A DNA stretch of 64,000 bases from Rhizobium sp. Q54 (lineage in GTDB: Bacteria > Pseudomonadota > Alphaproteobacteria > Micropepsales > Micropepsaceae): assembly GCA_945860165.1 (NCBI GenBank), contig CAMAPL010000005.1, positions 1 to 64,000 on the forward strand. Reading direction: 5' to 3'. How positions within the stretch are numbered: the stretch's first letter is position 1; every line of letters starts with the position of its first letter. The notes under the pieces were generated by a model. It searched no databases. It was not told the DNA's origin and saw only the letters and a program-made list of their open reading frames with translations. This document shows, in pieces, positions 36,044-45,109 of the stretch. The translations under genes were made by a program, and so were the position numbers.

Positions 36044-37039
36044 ATGGACCGCCGCACCGCCATCGGGCTGGGACTGGCCGCCGCTGTTGCAAGACCGGCG
36101 CTGGCCGACACGCTGGTCACCGGCGATGGCGTGCTGCCTAGCGACCCGAAGGAAAATATCGCGTTGTGGCCGGGCACGCCGCCGGGCGGCGAGGGGGTCA
36201 GCCTGCCGCCGATCCGGGTCCGCAATCACGAGCCGCCCTTCCTGATGCCCCATGACCGCGCCATCGACCGGGTCGGCGTTCCGGTGATGAACGTGTTCCG
36301 TCCTGACAAGCCCGACGGCTCGGCCATGATCATCGCGCCGGGCGGCGGCTATGCCCGCGAGATGCTGGATTTCGAAGGCACGGATATCGCCCGCCGCTTC
36401 AACCGCGCCGGCATCACCTGCTTTGTGCTGCGCTACCGCCTGCCCGGCGAAGGCTGGGCCAATAGCGCCGACGTGCCGCTGCAGGACGCCCAGCGCGCCA
36501 TGCGGTTGGTGCGCGGCAATGCTGGAAAATACGGGCTGGACGAAGCGCAGATCGGCTTCATGGGATTTTCGGCGGGCGGCCATCTGGCCGCCTCCATCGC
36601 CACCCGCTTCGACGACACCGTCTACCGGCCGGTGGACGCCATCGACAGGCTGGACGCGCGCCCGTCCTTCTCGGTACCGATGTATCCGGTGATCACCCTG
36701 GGGCACGGTACGCATGTGGGATCGCGCGACAATCTGCTGGGTGCCAATGCGTCCAATGAACTGATCGACGCCTATTCCTGCCAGCGGCTGGTGATCGCCG
36801 CCACGCCGCCCACCTTCATCGTCGCCGCGGCCGACGACACAGTGGTGCCGACGGTGCCCAATGGGCTGGCCTATTATGCCGCGTTACAGGGTTCGCGGGT
36901 GCCGTCCGAAATTCACATTTTCGAGGCGGGCGGCCACGGCTTCGGCATTGCGCGCACCGTGGGGCGGCCGACGGTGGTCTGGCCGGAGCTATTGCTACGC
37001 TGGGGCGCGGCGCAGGGCTTTTTCAAGCACCCGGTCTAG
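36044..37039 (+). CDS. exported alpha/beta hydrolase (acetylxylan-esterase-like), paralogue B
   Basis: The 331-residue protein has the same plan as the gene at 33991: export signal MDRRTAIGLGLAAAVARPALA, LWPGTPPGGEG, IIAPGGGYAREM, the nucleophile elbow MGFSAGGHL, and AGGHGF. Between the shared blocks the two differ, so the duplication is not recent. AAGGAG precedes the start. The last four bases overlap the convergent yitT-like gene. Confidence 0.86.
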   Translation: MDRRTAIGLGLAAAVARPALADTLVTGDGVLPSDPKENIALWPGTPPGGEGVSLPPIRVRNHEPPFLMPHDRAIDRVGVPVMNVFRPDKPDGSAMIIAPGGGYAREMLDFEGTDIARRFNRAGITCFVLRYRLPGEGWANSADVPLQDAQRAMRLVRGNAGKYGLDEAQIGFMGFSAGGHLAASIATRFDDTVYRPVDAIDRLDARPSFSVPMYPVITLGHGTHVGSRDNLLGANASNELIDAYSCQRLVIAATPPTFIVAAADDTVVPTVPNGLAYYAALQGSRVPSEIHIFEAGGHGFGIARTVGRPTVVWPELLLRWGAAQGFFKHPV

Positions 37040-37647
37040 TAGCCCGAATAACGGCCCTTCTTGTGATAGGCGAATAGCACCAGGCTCAGGGCGACAGCGC
37101 TCAGCACCGATAGCAGCAGATGGCGGAAATCCACGGCGACAAACGCCAGGGCGATGATCAGCGTGTCGGCAACGCCCTGCAACTTGCCCGCATTGATGCC
37201 GCGCTTCTCATAGAGATACAGCGCCAGCACCCCCGCGCCGCCGACGCTGCTCTTGTGCCGCGCTAGCGACAAAATCCCCAGCCCGATCACAGTGCCTCCA
37301 AAGATGGCCGCGAACCAGGGATCGATGCTGATGCCCACAAGCCAGCGCGGCATCAGGATGGCAAAAACGGATAGCAGCGCGACGGCGACCGCCGACTTGA
37401 TGGCGAAGGGCCAGCCCATGGTGCGCTGGGCAAGGATCAGGAACGGCAGGTTGATCGCAAAGAACAATGTGCCGACGGAAAGACCGGTGAGATAAGAGCC
37501 GATCAGCGCCAGCCCTGCCACGCCGCCGGTCACCAGCCCCGCCATATGCAACAGGGTCACGCCGAACGCCGCCAGGGACGAGCCGATCAGGATGGCATAG
37601 ATGTCTTCGGCAAGCGTGTGGCGGGGGTCGGGCGCTTGCGTCGGCAT
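37036..37647 (-). CDS. YitT-family membrane protein
   Basis: The 203-residue protein has five or six hydrophobic helices and the YitT signature GLVTGGVAGLALIGSYLTG near residue 37. FAIKSAVAVALLS and GGTVIGLGI also fit the family. The C-terminal DUF2179 domain of many YitT proteins is absent, so this is the short form. Its function is unknown. It begins four bases from dusA on the same strand, so the two genes are probably cotranscribed. Confidence 0.85.
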   Translation of the reverse strand: MPTQAPDPRHTLAEDIYAILIGSSLAAFGVTLLHMAGLVTGGVAGLALIGSYLTGLSVGTLFFAINLPFLILAQRTMGWPFAIKSAVAVALLSVFAILMPRWLVGISIDPWFAAIFGGTVIGLGILSLARHKSSVGGAGVLALYLYEKRGINAGKLQGVADTLIIALAFVAVDFRHLLLSVLSAVALSLVLFAYHKKGRYSGY

Positions 37648-37651
37648 CCGG

Positions 37652-38641
37652 TCAGGTCACGCAGGCCGGTTCGCGGTTGAGTAAGGCTAGTGCCTCTCGC
37701 AACACCGCTATTCCCGCGCCATCACGCGCCGCACTCTCGCTCAGGTGGCGGCGGAACAGCCGCGCCCCGGGCTGGCCGTTGTAAAGGCCTAGCATCGGCT
37801 TGATCAGTCCATGCAGCCGCGCGCCCTGGCTGAGCCGGCGCTCGACATAGGTGAAATAGTCTTCCACCGCCGCTTTGACATCGCGCGGGGCGCCGCCGAA
37901 GTAACGCGCATCAACCTGCGCCAGCAGACCAGGATTGTGATAGGCAGCCCGGCCCAGCATCACGCCGTCGACATGGTTCAAATGCGCATCGGCCTGTTCC
38001 AGGGTCTCGATGCCGCCATTGACCAGGATGATGAGATCGGGCCGTTCGCGCTTGACGCGATAGACCAAATCGTAATCCAGCGGCGGCACGTCACGATTTT
38101 CCTTCGGCGACAATCCTTCCAGCCAGGCCTTGCGGGCATGCACCGCGAACACCGTGACGCCGGCCTGGGCGCAGCCGTCGATCAGCGCACGCAAGGCGGC
38201 TTCCGGGTCCTGGTCGTCCACCCCTATACGGCACTTGACCGTGATCGAAATTTTCACGGCGGCGCGCATGGTGGCGACACACTCGGCTACCAGGGCAGGC
38301 TCCCGCATAAGACAGGCGCCGAACCGCCCCGACTGCACCCGGTCGGACGGGCAGCCGACATTGAGATTGACTTCGTCATAGCCGAAATCGGCGGCGATCC
38401 TGGTTGCCTGCGCCAGCCGCTGCGGGTCCGAGCCGCCCAGCTGCAGCGCCAGCGGATGCTCCGATGCGTCAAAGCCGAGCAGCCGCGCGCGGTCGCCGTG
38501 CAGCACCGCTTCCGCCGTCACCATCTCGGTATAAAGCAGCGCGCTTTTGCTCAGGCAGCGATGCAGCACCCGGCAGGGACTGTTGGTCCAGTCCATCATC
38601 GGTGCGACGGAAAAACGGTGGCGCCCAAAGTCCTGCGTCAT
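37652..38641 (-). CDS. dusA: tRNA-dihydrouridine synthase A
   Basis: The 329-residue flavoprotein has APMMDWTNSPCR at the N-terminus, the family core NLNVGCPSDRVQSGRFGACLM with the catalytic Cys, ITVKCRIGVDD, and the FMN phosphate site VNGGIET. The DusA-specific segment HARKAWLEGLSPKENRDVP is present. It reduces U20/U20a in tRNA. A second Dus gene, dusB, lies 6 kb away. Confidence 0.94.
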   Translation of the reverse strand: MTQDFGRHRFSVAPMMDWTNSPCRVLHRCLSKSALLYTEMVTAEAVLHGDRARLLGFDASEHPLALQLGGSDPQRLAQATRIAADFGYDEVNLNVGCPSDRVQSGRFGACLMREPALVAECVATMRAAVKISITVKCRIGVDDQDPEAALRALIDGCAQAGVTVFAVHARKAWLEGLSPKENRDVPPLDYDLVYRVKRERPDLIILVNGGIETLEQADAHLNHVDGVMLGRAAYHNPGLLAQVDARYFGGAPRDVKAAVEDYFTYVERRLSQGARLHGLIKPMLGLYNGQPGARLFRRHLSESAARDGAGIAVLREALALLNREPACVT

Positions 38642-38717
38642 GGGCGGCTTTTACCGTCCCACCGGCTTTAACGCTACCGGGGAAAGCCCATCTTCAGCAT
38701 GGCATTGGACTGGCCGT

Positions 38718-39578
38718 TCACCGTGCCTTTTCCAGCCATTCCAGCGAGGCCGCAAACAGCAGCAGATGGTCTTTCTCCCACATCGCATTATGCGAGGCGC
38801 AGCCCAGTTCGACATAGACTTTCTGGGGTACCCCGAGATCGGTATAATAATCCTTCACCCGTTCGGTGGTCCAGCCGAAGGTGGTGGCGACCGGCGCGCG
38901 GCGCACCGCAGGAGTCCAGCGGGCCCCGACCGGATCGGATTTGAGCATCTCTGACCAGACCGAAGCAGCTGCGGCGGGATCGATCTGTTTTTCTAACGGC
39001 GCTTGGTGCGTCCAGTTGGTCGTGAAAATCTCAAAGCTCTGGATGTTGAACGCCGGTCCCGGCACCGGCAGGGGCGCCAGCAGGATCAGCTTGTTGACCT
39101 GCGAGGGGTTCAGCGCGGTCCAGCCGCCGGCGCGCGGTCCGCCCTGCGACCAGCCGATCAGGTTGACCTTGTCCACCTTGCGCAGCTTCTTGATGTATTC
39201 CACCGCCGCCGAAATATCGTTCCAGTCCGATCCCATGTTGGTCAGGGCGCCGGGATATGATTGCGGGCAGCTGACGCCGACAATCTTCTGCTGGTCGGGC
39301 GGCAGGTTGCACTTGTCGTTCATCTGCGGCGGACGTGCCGAGCGGCCATAGCCGGTCATGTCCACCGAGAAGGTGTCGTATCCGGCCTTGGCCAGATATC
39401 CCATCCAGCGGGAATCTTGGTACGGCACGTCGAAGCTGACTTCTGCCGGGGTGCCCGCGCCGTGCAGGAACAGCACCACCTTGTCGCCCGCCCCGCGCCG
39501 CAAGACCCGCGGCAGGGCCCGCTCGCGCAGGTAGAGTTTGACCGTCTGCCCGGCAATGGCGGTCACGGTGGACGTCAC
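38718..39578 (-). CDS. alpha/beta hydrolase whose signal peptide is cut by an in-frame TAG
   Basis: The intact part (287 codons) is an alpha/beta hydrolase: VVLFLHGAGTP, the nucleophile elbow IGWSQGGPRAG, and a His near LGCASHNAMWE. Reading upstream in the same frame gives ATG at 39668 followed by KRWALGLLAALAAGTA, TAG (39615-39617, codon 18), then AQETRIREHSVSVTS. This is a normal signal peptide interrupted at a position where Gln or Trp would be natural. As it stands, only a cytosolic form could be made, from the ATG or GTG at 39578 and beyond. The substrate is unknown. Confidence 0.75.
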   Translation of the reverse strand: MTSTVTAIAGQTVKLYLRERALPRVLRRGAGDKVVLFLHGAGTPAEVSFDVPYQDSRWMGYLAKAGYDTFSVDMTGYGRSARPPQMNDKCNLPPDQQKIVGVSCPQSYPGALTNMGSDWNDISAAVEYIKKLRKVDKVNLIGWSQGGPRAGGWTALNPSQVNKLILLAPLPVPGPAFNIQSFEIFTTNWTHQAPLEKQIDPAAAASVWSEMLKSDPVGARWTPAVRRAPVATTFGWTTERVKDYYTDLGVPQKVYVELGCASHNAMWEKDHLLLFAASLEWLEKAR

Positions 39579-39730
39579 GGAGACGCTGTGTTCGCGTATG
39601 CGGGTTTCCTGCGCCTACGCGGTGCCTGCGGCCAGCGCGGCCAGCAATCCCAATGCCCAGCGTTTCATGCCCAGCCCCTGTTGTATCACGCATGGGATAC
39701 TATCCCGCTGGGCAGGGGCCGCAAGGATGG

Positions 39731-42700
39731 CTACTTGTGGTGCTGCAACCGCGTATTCACCAGCTGGAAGAATACCGGCACGAAGAAGATCGCCAGGACC
39801 GTGGCGGTGATCATGCCGCCGATCACGCCGGTGCCGATGTCATTCTGGCTGCCCGCGCCGGCACCGGTAGCTAGCGCCAGCGGCGCGACGCCCGCGATGA
39901 AGGCGATTGAGGTCATCAGAATGGGGCGCAGGCGCAGGCGTGCCGCTTCCATCGCGGCATCGAAGGCGGTGGCGCCTTTTTTCTCGGCATCCACTGCGAA
40001 CTCCACGATCAGGATGGCGTTCTTGGCGGAAAGACCGATGGTGGTGAGCAGGCCGACCTGGAAATAGATGTCGTTGAACAACCCGCGGCTCCAGGCGGCC
40101 AGCAACGCGCCCACCACGCCCAGCGGAATGACCAGCATCACCGATAGCGGGATCGCCCAGCTTTCATACAAGGCAGCAAGGCAGAGATAGATGACCAGGA
40201 TGGACAGGCCATAGAGCAGCGGCGCCTGCGCCCCGCTGGCCTGTTCCTGATAGGACAGGCCGGTCACTTCATAGCCGATATCCTTGGGCAGCTGTTTGAA
40301 AATGGCGTCCATCTCCTGCAGCGCCGTGCCCGAGGAGACGCCGGGCGCACCCACGCCCAGAAGTTCAATCGACGGAAAGCCGTTATAGCGGGTCAGCGAG
40401 GCCGGCCCCATCGTCCAGTTCGCGCTGGCGAAGGAGGAGAAGGGCGTCATGTCGCCGGCGGTGTTGCGCACATACCAGCGGTTCAGGTCTTCGGGCTTCA
40501 TGCGATATTGCGCATCGCCCTGCATGTAGACGCGCTTGACGCGGCCCCGGTCCAGGAAGTCGTTGATGTAGGTGCTGCCCCAGGCGGCGCTGAGGGTGGA
40601 ATTGACGTTGGACAACAGCACGCCCAGCGTGTTGGCCTTGGGCTGGTCGATATTGATGTGAAGCTGCGGCGTGTCATCCAGGCTGTTGGGGCGCACGCCC
40701 TGCAGCTTGCGGTTCTGCATCGCCATGCCCAGAACCTGGTTGCGGTACCCCATCAGCGCGGCATGGCCAACATTGCCGCGATCCTGCATCTGGATGTCGA
40801 AACCGGACGACTGGCCCAGCTCCTGCACGCTGGGCGGCACCAGCGCGAACACCTGCGCGTCGGGCAGCTGCATGAACTTCATGAAGGCGCGCTGCGCCAC
40901 CGCCTGGGCGGTGTTCTGCTTGCCTTTGCGCTGGTCCCAGTCCTTCAGCCGGGTGAAGGCGAGGCCGGCATTCTGCCCGGCGCCGGAAAAGCTGAAGCCC
41001 GCGATAACAAACGTGAAGTCCACATTGGCCTTCTCGTCTTCCAGATAGAATTTCGAAACTTCCTTGGCCACCGCCATGGTGCGTTCCTGCACCGCGCCGG
41101 TGGGCAAGGTGATCTGGGTGATGACAAAGCCCTGGTCCTCGTCCGGCAGGAAGCCCGTCGGCAGGCGCAGGAACAGGAAGGTCATGACGGCCACGATCAC
41201 CAGGAACGCGGCCATCACCTTCCAGGTGTTGTGCAGGAACCAGGCGGTGCGCTTGTGATACCAGTCGCGGAAGGCATCGAAGTTGCGGTTGAACCACACG
41301 AAGAACCGCATCTGGGGCTTTTGCTCGATTTCCAGCGGCTTGAGCAGGGTGGCGCAAAGTGACGGCGTCAGGATCAGCGCCACCAGGATGGACAGCGTCA
41401 TGGCCGCGACGATGGTGACGGAGAATTGCCGGTAGATCACGCCGGTCGAGCCGCCGAAGAAGGCCATGGGCAGGAACACCGCCGTCAGCACCAGGCCGAT
41501 GCCGATCAGCGCGCCGGTGATCTCCTGCATGGATTTGAGGGTGGCGTCATAAGGGCTGAGCCGCTCCTCATGCATGATGCGTTCGACATTCTCGACCACC
41601 ACGATGGCATCGTCGACCAACAGGCCAATCACCAGCACCAGCGCGAACAGGGTCAGGGTGTTGATGGTGTAGCCGAACATGGCGAGGATGCCGAAGGTCC
41701 CCAGCAGCACCACCGGCACGGCGATGGCGGGTATCAGGGTGGCGCGCCAGTTCTGCAGGAAGACGTACATCACCAGCACCACCAGGGCGATGGCTTCGAT
41801 CAGGGTGACCACCACGTCATGGATGGAGAGGCGGATGAAGGTGGTGTTGTCCACCGGATAGACCATCTTCATGCCCGGCGGCAGGGTGGCGCGCAGTTCC
41901 TCGGCGCGCTGCTTGACCATGCCCACCGTCTTCAGCGCGTTGGCGCCCGGCGCCAGCATGACCGCGACGCCGGCGGCAGGGTGGCCGTTGAACAGGCTAG
42001 TAATTTCGTAAGACTCTGCACCCAGTTCGATGCGGGCGACATCGCCGAGCCGCACCACGGCGCCGCCGGGCGAGGTCTTGAGCACGATCTCGCGGAACTG
42101 TTCGGGCGTCTGCAGACGGGACTGGGCGGTGACGGTGGCGTTCAGCTGCTGGCCCTTGACGGCGGGCTGCTGGCCGATCTGGCCGGCGGAAACCTGCACG
42201 TTCTGGGCCTGTACGGCGGCACTGACATCGGACGGCATCAGGCTGAAATTCTTCAGCTTGAACGGGTCCAGCCAGATGCGCATGGCATACTGCGCGCCGA
42301 ACACCCGGGTGTTGCCGACGCCGGGCACGCGGCTGATCTGGTCGGACATGCGGCTTGTGATGAAGTCCGACACGTCCACATTGTTGTAGCGGCCGGTATC
42401 GTCATAGACGCCGATGACGATGATGAAGCTGGGCTGGTTCTTGACCACGGTAACGCCGATCTGCTGCACTTGGGAGGGCAGCTTCGGCACGGCGGCCTGC
42501 ACCTTGTTCTGCACCTGCACCTGGGCGGTGTCGGGATCGGTGCCCGGCGCGAAGGTGACGGTGATGCCGACCGAACCATTGGCGTTCGAGGCGGACGAGA
42601 AATAGAGCAGGTTGTCTAGGCCCGTCAGCTGCTGCTCGATCACCTGGGTGACGGAATTCTGCACCGTCTGGGCATCGGCGCCCGGATAGATGGCGTTGAT

Positions 42701-42838
42701 CACAACCGCAGGCGGGGCAATGGTGGGATACTGCTCGATCGGCAGGCTGGTGGCGGCGATGCCGCCCGCCAGCATGGTGACGATCGCGATGACCCAGGCG
42801 AAAACCGGGCGGTCGATGAAGAAGCGCGAGAGCGACAT
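39731..42838 (-). CDS. RND multidrug efflux transporter (HAE1 family)
   Basis: The 1035-residue inner-membrane pump has the HAE1 layout: the first helix FFIDRPVFAWVIAIVTMLAGG, periplasmic loops, and the proton-relay motif GLLVDDAIVVVENVERIM. It also has 12 predicted membrane segments. It is translationally coupled to the adaptor gene: the adaptor's TAA is immediately followed by the pump's ATG at 42838. It would export hydrophobic compounds through an outer-membrane channel, but no TolC-type gene lies in this window. Confidence 0.94.
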   Translation of the reverse strand: MSLSRFFIDRPVFAWVIAIVTMLAGGIAATSLPIEQYPTIAPPAVVINAIYPGADAQTVQNSVTQVIEQQLTGLDNLLYFSSASNANGSVGITVTFAPGTDPDTAQVQVQNKVQAAVPKLPSQVQQIGVTVVKNQPSFIIVIGVYDDTGRYNNVDVSDFITSRMSDQISRVPGVGNTRVFGAQYAMRIWLDPFKLKNFSLMPSDVSAAVQAQNVQVSAGQIGQQPAVKGQQLNATVTAQSRLQTPEQFREIVLKTSPGGAVVRLGDVARIELGAESYEITSLFNGHPAAGVAVMLAPGANALKTVGMVKQRAEELRATLPPGMKMVYPVDNTTFIRLSIHDVVVTLIEAIALVVLVMYVFLQNWRATLIPAIAVPVVLLGTFGILAMFGYTINTLTLFALVLVIGLLVDDAIVVVENVERIMHEERLSPYDATLKSMQEITGALIGIGLVLTAVFLPMAFFGGSTGVIYRQFSVTIVAAMTLSILVALILTPSLCATLLKPLEIEQKPQMRFFVWFNRNFDAFRDWYHKRTAWFLHNTWKVMAAFLVIVAVMTFLFLRLPTGFLPDEDQGFVITQITLPTGAVQERTMAVAKEVSKFYLEDEKANVDFTFVIAGFSFSGAGQNAGLAFTRLKDWDQRKGKQNTAQAVAQRAFMKFMQLPDAQVFALVPPSVQELGQSSGFDIQMQDRGNVGHAALMGYRNQVLGMAMQNRKLQGVRPNSLDDTPQLHINIDQPKANTLGVLLSNVNSTLSAAWGSTYINDFLDRGRVKRVYMQGDAQYRMKPEDLNRWYVRNTAGDMTPFSSFASANWTMGPASLTRYNGFPSIELLGVGAPGVSSGTALQEMDAIFKQLPKDIGYEVTGLSYQEQASGAQAPLLYGLSILVIYLCLAALYESWAIPLSVMLVIPLGVVGALLAAWSRGLFNDIYFQVGLLTTIGLSAKNAILIVEFAVDAEKKGATAFDAAMEAARLRLRPILMTSIAFIAGVAPLALATGAGAGSQNDIGTGVIGGMITATVLAIFFVPVFFQLVNTRLQHHK

Positions 42839-43960
42839 TTAGTGGGCCGCCGGGCTGGGCGCAGCGCCGGGAGCGCCTGCAGGAGCCGCCGGCTTGGCAC
42901 CGGCGGGCCGTGGCACGACCGGCGTGTCGGGCTGCACGCGCTGCAGGCCTTCGACGATCATGCGGTCGCCGACCTTTAGGCCTTCCAGAACTTGCCAGTC
43001 GCCGCCGATGGCGCGTCCCGTCTTGAGCACGCGCAGGCGCGCGAAATTCTTGGCATCTAACACCATCGCAGTGGGCTCGCCCTTGGCATTGCGGCTGACG
43101 CCCTGTTGCGGCGCTAGGATGCCGTGCGGATCGGTGCCCTGGGTGACGGTGGCGCGGACATAAAGGCCGGGCAACAACAGGCCTTCGGGATTGGGGAAGA
43201 TGGCGCGCAAGCGCACCGCGCCGGTGGACGGGTCCACCGTCACGTCGGTGAACTGCAGCTTGCCTTCATGGGCATAGTCGCTGCCGTCTTCCAGTTTCAG
43301 CTTAACGGTGGCGGTGCCGCCTTCGACGTTGCCGGACTGGGCGGCGCGCCGCAGCGCCACCAATTCCGAGCTGGACTGGTCGACATCGACATAGATTGGA
43401 TCGAGGGTCGAGACGGTGGTGAGCGCGGTGGGCTGCTGCGCCGTCACCAGCGCGCCGACCGTCACGCTGGACGCGCCGATGCGCCCGCTGATGGGCGAGG
43501 TGATGCGGGTATAGTTCAGGTTGATGCGCGCAGCATCGGCCTGCGCCTTGGCCTGCAGATAGGTGGCCTTGGCATCATCATTGGTCTGGGGCGCGATGGC
43601 ATTCTCGCCCAGCAGTGTCGCGTAGCGGTCAGCGCGCGTCTTGGCGGCCGCCAAGCTGGCGGCGGCGGCGGCATGGGCCGCCTGATAGGGCGCGGGATCA
43701 ATCTGGTACAGCGCCTGGCCGGCCTTGACGCTGGAGCCTTCCACGAACAGCCGCGCATTCACCAGGCCCGATATCTGCGGCCGGATTTCCGACACCGCAT
43801 ATGGGCTGGTGCGGCCGGGCAGTTCGGAAGTCAGCGCGACCGGCGTTTCCTTGATGGTCACCACGCCGACTTGCGCGGGCGGCATCTGGTGATGCGGAGC
43901 TTCGCCGCAACCGGCCAGGGCAAGGGTTGAGGCTAAGGCGAACAGGAAAAGGCGCGACAT
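42839..43960 (-). CDS. RND efflux periplasmic adaptor (membrane fusion protein)
   Basis: The 373-residue lipoprotein has a signal ending in LALAGC. The adaptor domains follow: lipoyl halves around ISGLVNARLFVEGSSVKAGQ and MSG-like ITSPISGRIGASSVTVGALV, a helical hairpin between them, and beta-barrel motifs such as LQFTDVTVDPSTGAVRLRA. I chose ATG 43960, which gives MSRLFLFALASTLALAGC. It precedes the RND pump gene with an abutting TAA-ATG junction. The C-terminal Ala/Pro-rich tail is unusual but common in this group. Confidence 0.93.
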   Translation of the reverse strand: MSRLFLFALASTLALAGCGEAPHHQMPPAQVGVVTIKETPVALTSELPGRTSPYAVSEIRPQISGLVNARLFVEGSSVKAGQALYQIDPAPYQAAHAAAAASLAAAKTRADRYATLLGENAIAPQTNDDAKATYLQAKAQADAARINLNYTRITSPISGRIGASSVTVGALVTAQQPTALTTVSTLDPIYVDVDQSSSELVALRRAAQSGNVEGGTATVKLKLEDGSDYAHEGKLQFTDVTVDPSTGAVRLRAIFPNPEGLLLPGLYVRATVTQGTDPHGILAPQQGVSRNAKGEPTAMVLDAKNFARLRVLKTGRAIGGDWQVLEGLKVGDRMIVEGLQRVQPDTPVVPRPAGAKPAAPAGAPGAAPSPAAH

Positions 43961-44062
43961 AAAAATTCCCCAATAGCTATTAGTCAGGATGACGAACGCA
44001 AAAACCCGCACCCGACATCCGCCGATACATAACATCCCCCAGCGTAATGCCGCCGGCGGCCC

Positions 44063-45097
44063 TTACGTATGTGCAGATGCGAGAATTGGAAGGGCGGAAT
44101 TGGACCAAAGTGCGGCCAGGGCAGATTCTACGTCGCGCGTGTTGTCAATTTGACACAAACGGGCTTTGTGCGCGCGCCGAACGCCTGCATCTTCTGGCGT
44201 TAATGCCTGTTCGACATACCAGCCCAGATGTTTGCGGAAGACCTTCAATCCAAGCGTGTCGCCATAGAAGCGCAACGTGTCAGAAAAATGATTGAGCGCA
44301 ATGCCCAAACGGGAGGCAATGTCGGGCTCTGACATTTCATCGCCCGTCTCCAGCGCCCGGTCCAGCGCGGCGGCGATCCAGGGCCGGCCATAGGCGCCGC
44401 GTCCGATCATTACCGCATCGGCGCCGGACTGCTCCAGCGCGGCGCGGGTTGACGCGGCGTCAATGATATCGCCATTGACGATGACGGGTAGGCGCGTGGC
44501 CTTTTTCACATCGGCCACCGCGCGCCAGTCGGCGCGGCCGCCATAGAATTGCTGGCGGGTACGGCCATGCACGGTGATGGCTTGCACGCCCAGGCTTTCG
44601 GCCAGCGCCGCGATCTCAGGCGCATTGCGGCTGTTATCGTCCCAGCCAAGCCGCATCTTCAGCGTGACGGGACGCGAGGTGCCATTCACCGCAGCCGCGA
44701 TCAATCGCGCCGCCAGTTCGGGTTCGCGCATCAGGGCCGATCCCGACAGGGCGCCGGTCACTTCCTTGGCGGGGCAGCCCATGTTGAAATCAATGATGTC
44801 GGCGCCGGCCTCTTGCGCCAGCTTCGCGCCCTTGGAAATCCATTCCGGGGTGCGGCCCACCAGCTGAATCACCATAAGCGGCAAGCCGTCACCGATGGCG
44901 GCGCGGCGCACCACATCGGGGCGGCCGCGTGCGAAGCTGTCACAGGCCACCATCTCGGTCGCCACATAGGGCGCACCGCAGGCTGACGCGATGCGGCGGA
45001 ACGGTAGGTCGGACACGCCCGTCATCGGCGCGGTCAGCACGCGGCCGCGAATGGTGACGTCACCGATCTTCAGGATGGCGGACATGGGGCGGGACAT
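44063..45097 (-). CDS. dusB: tRNA-dihydrouridine synthase B
   Basis: The 344-residue enzyme shows APMTGVSDLPFRRIA, MVIQLVGRTPEW, the catalytic FNMGCPAKEV, LKMRLGWDD, TVHGRTRQQFYGG and VNGDI. This pattern is DusB (NifR3-like), distinct from the DusA at 37652. It reduces U17 in tRNA in characterised bacteria. In many Alphaproteobacteria nifR3 precedes the ntrBC genes; here it is next to GIN-domain genes instead. Confidence 0.93.
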   Translation of the reverse strand: MSRPMSAILKIGDVTIRGRVLTAPMTGVSDLPFRRIASACGAPYVATEMVACDSFARGRPDVVRRAAIGDGLPLMVIQLVGRTPEWISKGAKLAQEAGADIIDFNMGCPAKEVTGALSGSALMREPELAARLIAAAVNGTSRPVTLKMRLGWDDNSRNAPEIAALAESLGVQAITVHGRTRQQFYGGRADWRAVADVKKATRLPVIVNGDIIDAASTRAALEQSGADAVMIGRGAYGRPWIAAALDRALETGDEMSEPDIASRLGIALNHFSDTLRFYGDTLGLKVFRKHLGWYVEQALTPEDAGVRRAHKARLCQIDNTRDVESALAALWSNSALPILASAHT

Positions 45098-45109
45098 AGT
45101 CCCGCCGGC

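Noticed and set aside
19843-39617. Genome-wide reassignment of TAG to Gln
   Set aside because: At least a dozen intact genes here (cytochrome c, tetR, both esterase paralogues, hpnE and others) end at TAG in the expected place.
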